A stretch of 64,000 bases of DNA. Origin: Scilla litardierei. Taxonomy: Eukaryota > Streptophyta > Magnoliopsida > Asparagales > Asparagaceae. The stretch spans positions 102,222,037 through 102,286,036 of the forward strand of contig CM061139.1 in assembly GCA_030789695.1 (NCBI GenBank), in the 5' to 3' direction. The notes beneath the pieces were generated by a model that did not search any database, was not told the DNA's origin, and worked only from the letters and a program-made list of their open reading frames with translations. Numbering within the stretch: position 1 is the first letter of the stretch; each line of letters opens with the position of its first letter. Position numbers and translations under genes: made by a program. Below are positions 34,351 to 46,700 of this stretch, piece by piece.

Positions 34351-34410
34351 CTAAAGATAGAAACTTTCATATCATGGTACCCAAGGTCATTGGGTCCTCA
34401 AGAGTTAGAC
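34351..34410 (-). other. Candidate 60-nt intron between gag and pol of S1
   Basis: The minus strand reads AAG/GTCTAA at the left edge and CTATCTTTAG/GTACTC at the right, a GT..AG interval with a pyrimidine-rich 3' end. It holds all four in-frame stops between gag and pol. Removing it joins WLPK to VLKEKKKK in frame. S2 has the matching interval at 21802-21860, one base shorter, and removal restores frame there too. It is shorter than most plant introns and the 5' site is not consensus, so ordinary decay remains possible. Confidence 0.35.
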
Positions 34411-36645
34411 CTTTGGAAGCCAAGTCCAATTGGACTTAGACTTCCCCACATAATTTCTACTATGCACAACATCTGAAAAATAAGCATTCATATACATTTG
34501 TTTTTCGTCCATGCTTGTGTCCTTTGGGCTCCAAATAGTGAAAATTTTGGGAGCCATCATCCTATTGGGTGCATGCATGCGTTGTTGATTTCTACGTGAT
34601 GCATGTCGTGGATAGGCATAAGGAACATGATGGAATGGTGCACGACGAGAATTATTTATATGATGTTGTGGGTGAACATATGCATGTGTGGGAACACGTG
34701 CGTGAGGGTGTCTCACATGGTGTGCACGTGCCCGTGAATGTGTTGCATAAAAATCATCATATGTGTGAGGTGGTGGAGTAGGACGTGTGTTCCTACGTGG
34801 CATGATATTTGTGTACATATAAGCATGCCCCTTCTTTGGAGGTCCACCCAAAGTGGATTTCTTTCCAAAAGAGGGTGTGGACGAGGTGGAAGCACCATTG
34901 GTAGATGAACTACCAATAGAGTGTTTGCTACCACTCGTAAAGTCACCGGAAGTTGTTCTAACAAAAGTAGTGGCCGCTTTGGATGGACATCCCATCGTAT
35001 ACCCCAAACCAATGTGGTGATTGGCCGGAAGTAAGTCACTTAGGATTTTATCCAAATGGTCCTTACCCTTATTGAATCTATTGATTCGGCCTAATGTGTT
35101 CTCATATTTCTCTTTGAGAGAACGCATAGAGGTATCTAATGTGGATACTTGCGATGTGAGCACATAAACACGAGATTTAAGATTTTAGTTCTCAATACTC
35201 AAAGTCGAGTTTTGAGAAGTTAAATCCGCTATCCTATGTTCTTCCGGATCATCAATGCTAACATGTTCAAGTTTAGATTTGAGATTAACAATCTCATTTC
35301 TTAACTCTTCAACAACGGTGTCGTTGTTGGTGACGATAGTCTTAGGCGAGGTTTGAATGCTAGCTAGGTCATCTTTTACTTTAGTATATCTATTTACTAA
35401 CTTAGTGTATTTAGACCATAAATGAGAGTTAGCATCCCTAAGGTCATCCATAGTTACCTCATCGCCTTCGTCGTCGCTATCATCGGAGGAGGAAGATCCT
35501 TGATCATGCTCCTCTCTTGCCATGAAGCACATGTGCGCTTGCTCCACTTTGTCATCATCCGACTCTCCGCTTGAGGAATCCTCGGAGTCGGTGAATGTTG
35601 TTCTGACAAGTCCCTTTTTGTACCCCTTTTTGTACTTCTTTGACTTGTCGAACTTCGGCGCCTTCCACTTCTCCTTTTGCTTGTTTTGAGGACAATCCGC
35701 TTTGATGTGTCCTGGCTTATTGCATTTAAAGCACAAAGGTGGAGAGGCGTTAGTAGAAGTAAACTTAGATTTTTGTTTGAAGTTACCCTTTCTGAAGAAG
35801 CGATTGAACTTCTTTGCCATGAGTGTAATGGATTCCATGTCCATTTCTTCTTCCGAGTCCTCATCATCGGTAGAGGTGGATGAAGCCGCCTTGAATGCAA
35901 TCGCCTTTTTCTTAGGCGCATCTTGGTTCAAATAGGACTTCATCTTTTCTTGTAACTTCACCTTGCTATCTTTGCGTACCTCGTATGACATCAAAGTACC
36001 CATTAGTTGAACTACGGTATATTTGTTCATGTCATTACCTTCCTCGATGGCGAAGGTACGTTTTTCCCAAGAAGAGGGAAGTCCTTCAATAAGCTTTGAG
36101 CACTTCTCCTTTTGAGTGTAGGACTTGCCGAGGGCCTCTAACTCGTTTATTATGTCAACAAAGCGAGCGTAATATTCTTTCATCTTCTCGCCCTGTTGCA
36201 TATGAAACATTTCGTAATCTTTGTTAACGACTACGAGTTTAGAGTCTCTTACCCTACTCGTCCCTTCATGAAGTATGAGGAGGGAGTTCCAAATTTGATA
36301 TGCACTCTTACATGTGCATATCTTATTGAAATCCTCGGGCTCCAATATGCATTGCAAGGCGTTCATTGCCTTGGCATTGCTTACCTCCGCGGCGACCTCC
36401 GCGGTAGTCCATTTCTCAAAGTCTTCTTCTTTGGGTTCGATGTATTCCTTCATTGTAGTCCTCCATAAGGATGCACTCTGGAGGAAGGTTTCCATCCGGC
36501 ATTTCCAATACCCATAGTTGGTACCGTTGAAGAATGGAGGCCTCGTAGAGGAATGTCCTTCCATCACCGAAGATGCTCCTTCACGGTTCCTGAAGGTGTC
36601 ATAGTTGGAAGGTGGAGGCACGGTCTTGTTGTCGTTGGCAGACAT
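34405..36645 (-). pseudogene. gag: S1 gag with one in-frame stop
   Basis: Starts MSANDNKTVPPPSNY after the primer site. UBN2-type gag domain at about 50-220; zinc knuckle CFKCNKPGHIKADCP (about 35690-35733). Then a lysine-rich stretch, an acidic Ser-rich stretch, a long helical segment and a His/Arg-rich tail ending WLPKV-stop at 34405. A TAA at 35185-35187 replaces a codon that is GAG in S2, cutting the protein at residue 486; the frame continues unchanged after it. S2 and S1 carry different stops, so both descend from an intact source. Confidence 0.88.
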
Positions 36646-36657
36646 AGCTAAGTATCT

Positions 36658-36670
36658 GGCTCTGATACCA
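36658..36670 (-). other. Primer binding site of S1 (tRNA-Met type)
   Basis: The minus strand reads TGGTATCAGAGCC two bases after the 5' LTR end and 12 bases before the gag ATG. Confidence 0.88.
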
Positions 36671-36672
36671 AA

Positions 36673-38424
36673 TGTAATGCCCTACAAGCTACTGCACAAG
36701 TACTAGAGGGGGGGTGAATAGTACTTTAAAATAATAAGGAGTATAATTCCAAATTAAATTGCAAACAACTACCAAATCAATTTGCGGAAGCTTAAATTGA
36801 ATGACAACAACAAAATTAACAATGCAAACAAATGATGTTAATGGGTTCGGATCCACCCAAGTCTCCCCGACTTGTTCACGGTGATCCTACGTCCCAACCA
36901 CCCGGATCCCCTCCGGATACTTGAGTTAGAAACCCTAACTCAAGATTTCCACTATGAATATCTTGTGAAAAACCTTCATAAGATCAAATCATACAACAAC
37001 GGCAATAGTGAATCCCATAACCCGGGATCACAACCTTCTCTCACAACCGAGAGAATCAACAAGCAATATAAATGAGTTATATTGAAATAAACAAACTTAC
37101 CACAAAATCCTATACCTTGAGTTTTTCTTACCCAATAGGTGAAATGAAGGATTTGAGGAAGATGAAGTCACCAAGACCTAGCACCAAGGAAATGACCAGC
37201 AATAGGTGCCTAGGAATGATTTGGAGACTAGGATCAAGCAATAGCTTGAAGAGCTCACCAAGAACAAACTTCTCTCTAGATGGATTCTAGATCTAGAAAT
37301 GAGAGAGAATGGGTTTCTTGTGAGGAAGAGAGATTTTGATTTGAGTGAGAATGGCAATCTCTTTTGATCTCAATGAATCTCTGAATGGATGCTCTAACCT
37401 AGATAGAAATGACCTAGGTTCGTATTTATAGGGTCCCATAAAAACAGCTTAGGTCATTCTCCAACGGATAGAAATCTGGGAGAATTAGTCGGTCAAAGAA
37501 CAATCACTGACCGACTAGCTCATCAACTAGTCGGTCAGTCAAACAGCATGGACCGACTAAGAGAGGAACTGAGAAGAAAGAGAATTTCAGACCTAGAAAT
37601 CTAGTCGGTCCAAGAAGACTTTCTGACCGACTAGTTTCACAACTAGTCGGTCAGTCAGTGAACGTAGACCGACTAAGAGGCAAAATGAAATAGTCTGAAC
37701 ACAAGTTGACTTAGTCGGTCCAAGAACAAAAGTTGACCGACTAGATTGTCAACTAGTCGGTCACCAAACGTTCTTAGACCGACTAACGATAAACAGTAGC
37801 TAAGGAGAAATTTAGCATGAACAGTAAGTCACAACTAGTCGATCAAAGAAGCATCACTGACCGACTAGTTCACAAACTAGTCGGTCGGTGAGTCAACATA
37901 GACCGACTAACTGTAAACAGTAAAGTCCAAGAAATTAAGGAATCAAACTAGTCGGTCCAAGAGGAGTTGCTGACCGACTAGATCACCATCTAGTCGGTCA
38001 GTACTTCTTCTTGTACCAACTAATATGCACAAACAAGTCCGAATCGAAGCGCGACGCTTCGAGGAAGTTAGAATGAACTTGTGCTAAGATCCTAGAGCTA
38101 TGATATGAGCGTTATGAAGTTAGAATGGTAAGATATACTCAAGGCTTAACATTCTATATATCGAAGCTAAAAAGACTATTAATAAAACCTTAATAAACGG
38201 TCTTCGAGAGCTTCGATTGAATCTTCATAACTTCCAAAACGGCGCAAGAGCTTCAACGAAGCTTTGGGCAACAATACGAGTTTTGTGAAGTGTTGAGATG
38301 TCGCTTTGGATGTTCTCGTGAATTTGGCGACGATCTCCAATACTGCGCTCACAAATTGTTAGTTCATGGATTATTTATGTTTGCTCATCATCAAAACCAA
38401 ATCCGGGGAGTCCAATATTCAACA
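36673..38424 (-). mobile_element. 5' LTR of S1
   Basis: Matches 25963-27711 almost base for base, with array 37484-38001 and TATA box 37422-37433. One array half-site is mutated here (TAGTCGATC near 37838). Confidence 0.93.
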
Positions 38425-38429
38425 TGTTC

Positions 38430-38468
38430 ATCATCCAAAACCAAATCCGGGGAGTCCAATATCCAACA
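38430..38468 (-). mobile_element. Terminal 39 bp of the S2 5' LTR
   Basis: After the TGTTC duplication (38425-38429) the sequence ATCATCCAAAACC..CCAATATCCAACA completes the S2 LTR cut at 25962. This explains why the LTR edge appears twice in tandem here. Confidence 0.9.
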
Positions 38469-40545
38469 AGTATCCCCACACACAGTGTTTACTCTCACTA
38501 TCAATCCTAGTAAAGCTTTCTACCAACTAGCCCCAAACTAGCTGGATCCCACTTGTCTAGTCCCATCTAGACAAGTCCCAAAATAGTCACCAAAAACAGG
38601 TAAAAATTTTCCCTACAGAGAACGTTACACTAAGAAACAAATAAAAGAGTTTAAGGGTTTAGAAATGCTCAGTTTGTGTCCGTGTAGGCGTCTCTGTCAA
38701 TCAGCACGTCGTCAGCTCCAATCTGACGCAAACGGTGTCTCAATCTGACTCTTGGATTGTAAAATACACACTGGTCTGTGCGTAAAGCAATTCAGTTCAA
38801 ATCCTTTTAAACTGGCTGGTCTGTGCGCTCAGCAACTCCTGTTTGATCTTGCGGTCGGTGTGCAAAGCAACTGAGTTCAAATCCTTTTAATTACGTAGCG
38901 GTGCGCAAAGAAACTCACTTAAAATTTCTCGCCACGTCAGCAAGCGGATGTGTCCTCTTCCGTTCGATCTCTTCCGCATGCGTAAATCCCCGTCGTTGCT
39001 TTCGCTTCTCTCCGCACTCATCTTCACATGCCTCCAGTTGCCACGTCAGTACGTAAAACACGCAGCGACTTTCTCTTGACAGTGACGACGGTGACCACGG
39101 CACGGCGACTCGAGATCATGAGGGCGATGACAACTCCAACGACAGCAAAGGCACAGCGACGATGAGCTCCTCGGCGGCTTCTTCTCTTCATAGCGTGCAG
39201 CAACAGTTTCGTCTCCAGGCTTCGTTACCTCGCTCGATGGCTCCAGAAACAAACGATGGCGGATCTTCGTGCAGCAGCGGGTGCGGTGCTTCGAGATGAT
39301 GACGGTGGCTACGTCGACTTCCTCGACTCAGCAGCGATGGTGACTCCGGCAATCAACTCAGCGACGACGACGCCGGCTTCCTCTGTGGCGTCTTCGTTCT
39401 CTTTCTCGGCGGTGATCTTCAAGCGGAGGTCTTCGACAGTGGTGACTTCGACTTCTCCGTCGACGGCAAGTAACAGATGGCAGCAGCGTTGAGCTCTACG
39501 ACGTGATGTCTCTCCAAGCGATGGCGGCTTCAATGCAGGCGGTCAGTGGCACGAGAGAGAGACTTCCACAGCAATGGCGGCGGGGAGCTCTGTTTCGATT
39601 TGCAGCAGCAGCAATGGTGACTTCTTCTCTTGGCGACGTGCAGCTATGAGGGTAGGTTCAATGATAGCTGCGGCCGCTTCTCCACGAAGACGACGGTGGG
39701 TCCTTCAATGTCTTCTCCGAGCGGCGATGCCTCTGCCTCGATGGAGTTGTGGGGATATGGGCTTTCTCCTTTTTGTTTGGATGATAAGGATGTGTTTTTA
39801 TTTGAAGAAACTTGCTTCTCAACAAACGGGGCTAAGTTTGATTTTTGTATAGGATGCTTGAGAGAAATAAAAGAAATAGCCCTAGGCCACTGCACAATTC
39901 TTTGTCTGCCGCATTCTTTTTAAAAATTTTGTATATGGCCGTAAGAGAATTATTTTTGTAGCCTTTCTTAATATTTTTGATTGCCGCGCTTTAGGCTATG
40001 AAGGGGGTGTTTGCTTATATAGGATAGCTTAGGGTTTTGGAAAGAAACCCTAAGAGATAGGAATAGGGAATTTCAAAAAGTGATTTGATTCTATCTCTTT
40101 GTACCATAGATAGGAAATTTGATTTGGAATATGGCTAGGAATAAGTTTGGCTAGGATGAGGACACAACCAACTAGGAAATTTGTAATTGGCTAGGGATTG
40201 GGTTGAATCAATCAATTTGGGATTCAATTTGATCTTGTAGCAAAACTAATGGGATTTGGAAGAATCAAATATTTGTAAATCTTACTAAAAGATTTGATCA
40301 AGTCCATCTCATCCCATCTCATTCCATGTTGGACCAAGTCCAATTTTGCTCTCCATTGACCAAGACAAACTTCTTTGTGCACACACACTCGATCCCTTTC
40401 TCCCAACATGCTATACGAATAGCAATTCTGCCAAATAGTGAAAGTATATTGTTTCGCCAAGCCTGAAACACACTAAGCACACACGTTAGATATAACGACA
40501 TGTTTGTCATCATCAAACCAAGATCCTAGATCGTTGCTCCCAACA
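38469..40545 (-). mobile_element. Probable LTR of another SIRE-like family
   Basis: Read on the minus strand it starts TGTTGGGAGCAACG and continues TTGGTTTGATGATGACAAACA, a typical SIRE-type LTR opening also seen in S1 (TTGGTTTTGATGATGAGCAAACA). A TATA-like CCTATATAAG lies at about 40015. Below it is a long transcribed-looking part with a GC-rich section (39050-39750) whose short ORFs on both strands are not recognisable, and ~55-bp degenerate repeats around GGTCTGTGCG (38770-38935). The other end is cut by S2. No internal region remains. Confidence 0.45.
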
Positions 40546-41055
40546 CTTCTTTTGGCTGTGGCTTATGTGTGAATTTTGGTCGATGTTGGCAACCGCAGCC
40601 AAACTCTCGCGCCCGTAAAATGGGTTTTAATCGCGGTTGCCAACCGAGGCCAAAAGCCAACTTATCCTAGTTAGCACCCACGCATGCGTTGGGCACTGAT
40701 GTGGACGGAACTTAGTCTATTTTACTAGATAGTTTTCAACTTAGCATATTTTGCTAATTTTTTTTACAATATTTGGCTTTTTTTTTCTAAAAATCGTGCA
40801 AGATTTAAAAGGTAAATTTGTAAATAAGAAAGATTTAGGGTAAATTGCAGAAAATACCCTCACGTTTAGGGCATTTTTAAGTTAATAACCTGATGTTTAT
40901 TTTCGTCAAAATATATACCCAAACGCTTTCCGACGCTTTTAAGTTGATACCTTTTTTCCATTTGCCGTACAAAAGACAAAAATTTGGACAAATTTACCCC
41001 TGAATGGGCCTTTTATAAGTTAACACATTCACGTTTGGGCCTTTTATAAGTTAAT
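40546..41055. other. Intergenic stretch with remnants resembling DNA-transposon ends
   Basis: 40546-40690 holds repeated and partly inverted GTTGGCAACCG / GCCAAA segments like sub-terminal repeats of plant TIR transposons. 40848-41055 begins AGGGTAAATTGCAGAAAATACCC, related in wording to the repeat at 5892, and includes a duplicated GGGCCTTTTATAAGTTAA. No complete element or gene is visible. Confidence 0.4.
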
Positions 41056-41806
41056 ACCCTGAATGGGGTGGGTGTGTCCATTGGGGTGTGTAGGTGCATG
41101 TGTGTGTATGTGGAGGGGGTGGGGGTGGGTGTGTCCATTGGGGTGGGTGGGTGCATGGGTGTTGAGGAGTGAGTGTGCGCATTTGGGTTGGTCGGTGCAT
41201 GTGTGTGCACGTGCATGGGGGTGTGTGTGTGGGTGGGTGTGTGTGTGCATGGGTGGGTGGGTGTGGACATGGGGTGTGTGTGCATGGGGTGGAGTGGGTG
41301 TGTGCGGACATGGGGTGTGTGTGCATGGGGTGGAGTGGGTGTGTGCATGGGTGGGTGGGTGTGGGCATGGAGTGTGTGTGCATGGGGTGGGTGTGTGGGT
41401 GCTTGGGGGGGTGGGTGCATTGGTGTGTGTGCATGGGGTGGGTGTGTGTGTGCATTGGGGTGGGTTGGTGCATGGGTGTGTGGGTGGGTGTGTATGTGCA
41501 TGGGGGTGGGTGTGGGCATGGGGTGTGTGTGCATGGGGTGGGGTATGTGTGCGTGCATGGGGGTGTGTGCATTGGGGTGGGTTGGTGCAAGGGTTTGCGT
41601 GTGTGTATGTGCATGGGGTGGGTGTAGGCATGGATGTGCGTGCATGGGGTGGGTGAGTGTGTGCATGGGGTGGTGGATACATGCATTGGGGTGGGTTGAT
41701 GCATGGGTTTGCGTGAGGGTGTGTGCGTGCATAGGGGGTGAGTGTGTGTGCGTGGTGTGGGTGGGGGTGTGCATAGGGGGTGCGGGGGGGTGGGGTGCGG
41801 GGGTGT
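41056..41806. repeat. TG-rich minisatellite (GTGTGTGCATGGGGTGGGTG-like)
   Basis: About 750 bp of degenerate tandem units built from GTGTGTGCATGGGG and GGTGGGTG, strongly G/T-rich on the plus strand. It yields long open frames on both strands (up to about 290 codons) that are pure His/Pro/Thr or Gly/Val/Cys repeats and not genes. It ends exactly at the edge of element B. Confidence 0.92.
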
Positions 41807-42311
41807 TGATCGGCCCGGAATTAACTCCGAAACGATGTCGTTTTACTGCAAGCACACGATATAGTGGCAAGCGGTTATCGAACACGGGGAAGTGGTGCTA
41901 TACTACCTATCTACTCCTAGGTTGGGTTAGACTTGCGAGTTTATTGGTGGATGTGTATTATGGAGTGTCGTGATGGTAATGGATGCGAAAGTCGTGTCAC
42001 TCAACATCGCTAACAATGAACTCCACAAAGAAAGGAATAAAAGACTAGGGCTTTAGGACTTACCACTAGGATCGTCGGATGTCGATGCTAGGTTAAGACT
42101 CTTATGTTGCATTGGCTTTATTAGGGATTGTCGCATCTAAGATGTGAAATTCATGGCTCTAAGCACCATGAATCTAATGTATCGCATTAACCCTGCTCTC
42201 GCGACAGGCGCACACAATCCGTGCATTAAGAATCGATAATATTCATGCCACTCTCATAGTCAGAATGATCCCAACTCACGCCACTCTCATGGGTTAGAGT
42301 TGAGATGTATT
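41807..42311 (-). mobile_element. 3' LTR of element B, distal piece
   Basis: Plus-strand view starts TGATCGGCCCGGAATTAAC, the LTR 3' end, matching 59890 onward. A hairpin with perfect 8-bp arms ATTCATGG/CCATGAAT and a 9-nt loop is at 42149-42173. The last five bases, GTATT (42307-42311), are the target duplication of element C. Confidence 0.88.
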
Positions 42312-43771
42312 TGAAGGGTTTTCTAGGACCCTTGGGGCACAAAAACTCTATTCCCGTCCTAAGTCAGACGGAACATAGACATAAAAACTTGCAGCGGAAG
42401 AATAAACAAGTTAATCTAATTAACATGCAGTTAAACAATTTAACTTAGCCCTAAGGTACAAGATCCTTAGCCAAGATCTATGCCGACTCGGAATGGATCT
42501 GACCATCACAAGAAGGATCTAACCTACTACGATTAAATTAAACTAATGCTTATAAAACACATACCTGGAATCTCAACCCTAGGGTAGGCGAGATGTTCCG
42601 CACCGTCTTCCGAGCCGCTCCCCCGTCCCATGCCGAGCCACTCCTTGAATCGCTCCTCGAACCGCTCCGCATCCCGAGGCGAGCAATCCTCGTGACGCTG
42701 AGTCAACCACGTGCCGAAGAAAGTTTCACGTGAGTGAAAGCCTTCGCCAAGATTTCGGATCCGAATCCGAACTCCTTCGTGACTTTGCTAGAGCCCTCAG
42801 GAGTAAGGCAGAAATATAGGGAGATAGAGAATATTAATTTAAGCCTAGATACAAGTGTGCTCCAACATTTATGAGAGCCGCTCAGATCTGGAGCTTGGGA
42901 CGAGTTTGAAGGAAGGGGAGGCCCCTATTTATATAGGCGGCGGACTCTTCCCTTTTTCGCACAACCGATGTGGGACTATTAAATTAGAGTTAATTAAATC
43001 AAGTTAGTTTGCCTTTCACAAAGTGCAAACTTCCGTAAATTTTAACTCCCTCACCGTTGAGCTTCATGATTGATACAACCTATCAATTCGAAGGGTGTTC
43101 AAAGATGAACGCATAGGAAAAAAATGGTGAGTCAATCGGAGTCTGTTTGACCCTCCAATTGATCGTCCAAAGTTCAACCCAAAGCTTGTTTTTTGCAAAA
43201 ACTGAGCCGTCAAAAACTGCACAACCTAGGTTTCAGAAAACGTACTCTGTGGGGCCCACCATGCCAGCTGGGTGAGCCCAGACCAGGCTAGAACCTGGTC
43301 TGGGCGCGCCTAGCCTGGCGCGCCCAGCCTGGGCGCCTGGCCCAGGCTTGGCCAGGCGGGCGCCTGGCCAAGCCTGGGCCAGGTGGCGCACGGGCCTGGG
43401 CCTGGGCCTGGGCCTGGTGCCCAGGCCCATGCGGGCCTAGCACCCTACCTTTACTGGGCCTGGCCTGGCTTCCAGGCCAAACCCAATCTCGCCTGGGCCA
43501 GCCTGGTTTGGCCTGGTCTAATCCATTGAACTCTTTTGGGCATAACTTGGGCATTTGGCGTCTGATTTGGACACCGTTCGAACCTGGGCGTAGACCGGGA
43601 CATTCCCGTCTTACCCGTGAACTTTTCCTTATGTTTATTTCATTTAATATTGTCTTAAACAATTTAAGATACATTTAATCTCATTTTGCATCATATGCAA
43701 TTTAGTCCCTATCTAGGTTTAAATTTTCATTTGCATCAAATACAAATGATCTGAGGGCATATCCCTCTACA
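42312..43771 (-). mobile_element. 3' LTR of element C
   Basis: The minus strand starts TGTAGAGGGATATGCCC and ends AAACCCTTCA. It has a TATA box at 42926-42935 and, upstream in U3, a GC-rich array of CCTGG/GGCC-type units (43268-43520). ORFs across that array are compositional. Confidence 0.92.
43268..43520 (-). repeat. CCTGG/CCAGG-rich array in the C 3' LTR
   Basis: Built from overlapping GCCTGG, CCAGGC and GGGCGCGCC units, many self-complementary. The 5' LTR has a longer, differently arranged version at 49735-50010; element D lacks it. Dense in CWG and CG methylation sites. Confidence 0.85.
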
Positions 43772-46700
43772 TCTCCCACTTGCACTCAGGATCATTTATC
43801 CCGAATGCAGGAGATTATTGCAAACATCGTTTGCAATATTTTATCCCTTGCATCAAATGCATATTCTCCCTAATGTTTCTACCTATTACTAGACGAAGGT
43901 CACACTCTGTGTGAGACCCTACAGCCTGACCCTTACAACAGGTTGGGCTCGAAGCCCTATACGGCAGTGACCACAAGTAGTGGTTGTCATCCCTGCTTCA
44001 GAATCATCATTATGTGGTTGACTCATCATCATGAATATTGTCGGGACCACCCTGACTGTTTCCGTGATGAATTCTGCAGTTTTAGTCTCTTCGTCTAAAC
44101 TATGTCGTGTAGATCAAGTCTAGGGTACGGTCTAACTGTCAACCCCAATAACTTGACTCTGGTTAGTTTCTATCAATCTTTAGTCAACTAATGTTGGACT
44201 TCTTCCAACATACTCTGCGCAGAGATTTTACTAAAGACCGAACTAACTCTACGACACTAACTCCAATTGACCGGGAGAGACGAATCCTCTCTTGGTCATT
44301 ACTCTCCTCGTACGCTTCAAGTGACACCCAATCAAAGACCTTTCGACGGGCCTAGCCTCGAAGCTAGGTCAATGATCTAAGTGGTCACCGTTCACGCACA
44401 TGTTCGTAAAATGACCTCAAGTCAAAAGACCAACTTGCCTATCATCACTAAGAGTTATCATTGACAGATTGGTCAATATAACCATATGATAACTCTTGTG
44501 GATCGTTCAGTGAACTCATTCTCTAATAAGCACATGTGTCTCGTCTTCGACTTCTCCAAGTCAAACAATCATGAGATCATCGTCACCGCTAAATGGTGAA
44601 GACTAAGACACAATGGTCTATCCGATGTTTCGATATCTTTGTTTCAAAACATATACGACCACGAACCCTTTTAGACGTGTGCTACAGACGGTCAAACATT
44701 TCTTCTTGATCAAGATACTCATCTCGATACCTGTTTGAACTTGCATAAAGTCTCTGGACTTTACCTAAGTTAATATCTAATGTTAACTACAGTTTATATA
44801 ACTCAGATAAATTATTACCAAACAGCTTACTGTTATTTCGAACAAGATGTTTGTACTATTTACACACAGATGTATGCCTCGAGGGCATACATCTCTCTAC
44901 ATCTCCCACTTGCACTCAGGCCCATTTATCCCCTAATACCATTTATACACAATAAGTTTTCCCGACTTCATGTGGTAGAGCCTTCATGAGTGGATCTGCT
45001 AAAACCGTCTACACTATAGACTTAAGGGGTTTCTATGTTCATGTTAGACCAACCATTTGAATCTCATTCTAATAATTCACTTGGTCTTTCGGAATCCATA
45101 ATATTTTTTATTTCCTTGGATCTTATCTAGCTCATTGTACCTTACGATAATAATTTTAAATTAGTTACTGGTCATTTCAAATGGCTCATTTTTATTTCTG
45201 ATAAGGTGTCAAACCTTTTGATAACTTTGTCAAAATAAATGTTCCATCCCTTTGATGTCTCGCATGTAATTTATACGCTCCCACTGATATTAAAAACTTT
45301 CTGGCTAATTCATATAAGTTGGTTCGTCTAAATCATATTTAGAAAAATGAACTTATAAGCGAATGCTCCAATTTTCATGGTCAACATGAGCGTTTACATC
45401 GAGTTTCGTCCGAGTAGATCTGTACACATCTGCTAAACAATTTCATCCTAATCCGTTTTATAGGAATTAGGATGAAAACCGTTCTCGACCAACATGATTG
45501 CACTTCACTAATTTTCTTTCTGCACCAATCTTTCAACTTAAAGATTTACTTACATAAAGTGAGGAAACATTTTCCTTGGGCATGTAAACTAAATTCCAAA
45601 ATTTATTTACGCACACGGACCTATTCTGATTGCATCAAGTTATAAATCGGAGTTACTACTCCGAATTTTATCCCGAAAGTTGACTAAATCATCATCAATT
45701 ATGATGTCTAACTCGACTCTTCGTCCCACAAAATTCGAGTAATTATACAACTTACTAATGATCGATTTAATGAATATCTTATTGATAATGTCCTCATAGA
45801 ACATTATCAAAACCTAGGCATTACTATCTGGGACTCATCCCAGAGGAAGGACTTAACTCAGAGTCACTTGCTATGGATCGCACCAAGTCTAACTAAGTGT
45901 GATGCATTCCTTTTAACACACGGATGTGTTAATAGACTTGACCTGGGAGAAAATCATATTTTCTTTTGATAACGCAAGATTTTATATAGCTAAGTATTTG
46001 ACCATTCGATCTAATCGAATTAGTTTAAATACTTTAGTCATTTCGTTCTTTATTTTATCAGACTTGTGTTTCATCAAGAACATGTGTCTTAATAAAATAT
46101 ACGAATAACTTATTTTGGTTAATCTAGACTCGGGTACAGCAGCATGTACGAGACTGAGTTCGACAACTCATTCTCCCACTGTCTTACAGATGGGTTTCGG
46201 CCATTATATCTAAGAGGATAAGACTCACAAGTGTCCGTAGACTTCATAGTACAAGAGGTCAGACCCCTCTTTATGTGACTTGTGAAGCTTAGTCTCTCGA
46301 TACGGCCTAGTCTATTTTTCCATATAAGTCTGCTACTATCTTGTGTATTTATATATTAACATTTAATATATATATTATCGTTATACATATTACTCATTGC
46401 TTCAGAAGCAATGTGACGACATTCGTCAAAATGTGTTAACCTTTTGTATAACAATAATTATGAAATCGTGACATCAGAATATGTCACATTCTCATTTCCT
46501 CCTAATTATGCCTCTACTAATGATAAATTAAACTATTTAACTCGATTGACTTTCCGGAGTGCCTTCTTCCTTTTCTAAATCATATTTAGTATTTAAATAA
46601 CCCAACATAAATAAATAGCTATGCAAGCATCTCATGTATCCAAACGCCTGAGAGTAGCAATCTTGAGTGTAGCTCAAGAAGTTTCTTGTCTCAAGATCCG

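Larger units (their letters stand above)
25963..38424 (-). mobile_element. SIRE-like Copia element S1, nearly complete
   Basis: 12.5 kb with LTRs of 1,749 bp (25963-27711, 3' LTR) and 1,752 bp (36673-38424, 5' LTR) that look almost identical. It has a tRNA-Met primer site, gag, intact pol, ORF2 and a polypurine tract. The flanking duplication TGTTC is at 25958-25962 and 38425-38429. It is inserted in the 5' LTR of S2, an older relative in the same orientation. The order gag - PR-IN-RT-RH - ORF2 and the gag type match the SIRE/Maximus lineage. Inactivating changes seen are one stop in gag and one amber in ORF2. Confidence 0.93.

Noticed and set aside
38424..38468. Tandem duplication of the S1 LTR edge
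   Set aside because: Explained exactly by insertion of S1 into the S2 LTR with the TGTTC target duplication.
39046..39923. Possible small genes in the GC-rich part near 39 kb
   Set aside because: Short overlapping frames on both strands, no motif; better explained as the transcribed part of an LTR.
41013..41973. Open frames of 150-290 codons on both strands
   Set aside because: They are the minisatellite read in every frame (His/Pro/Thr or Gly/Val/Cys repeats), with no domain or start context.
43233..43674. Pro/Gly/Ala-rich frames across the C LTR
   Set aside because: They follow the CCTGG array and change with its rearrangement between LTR copies.
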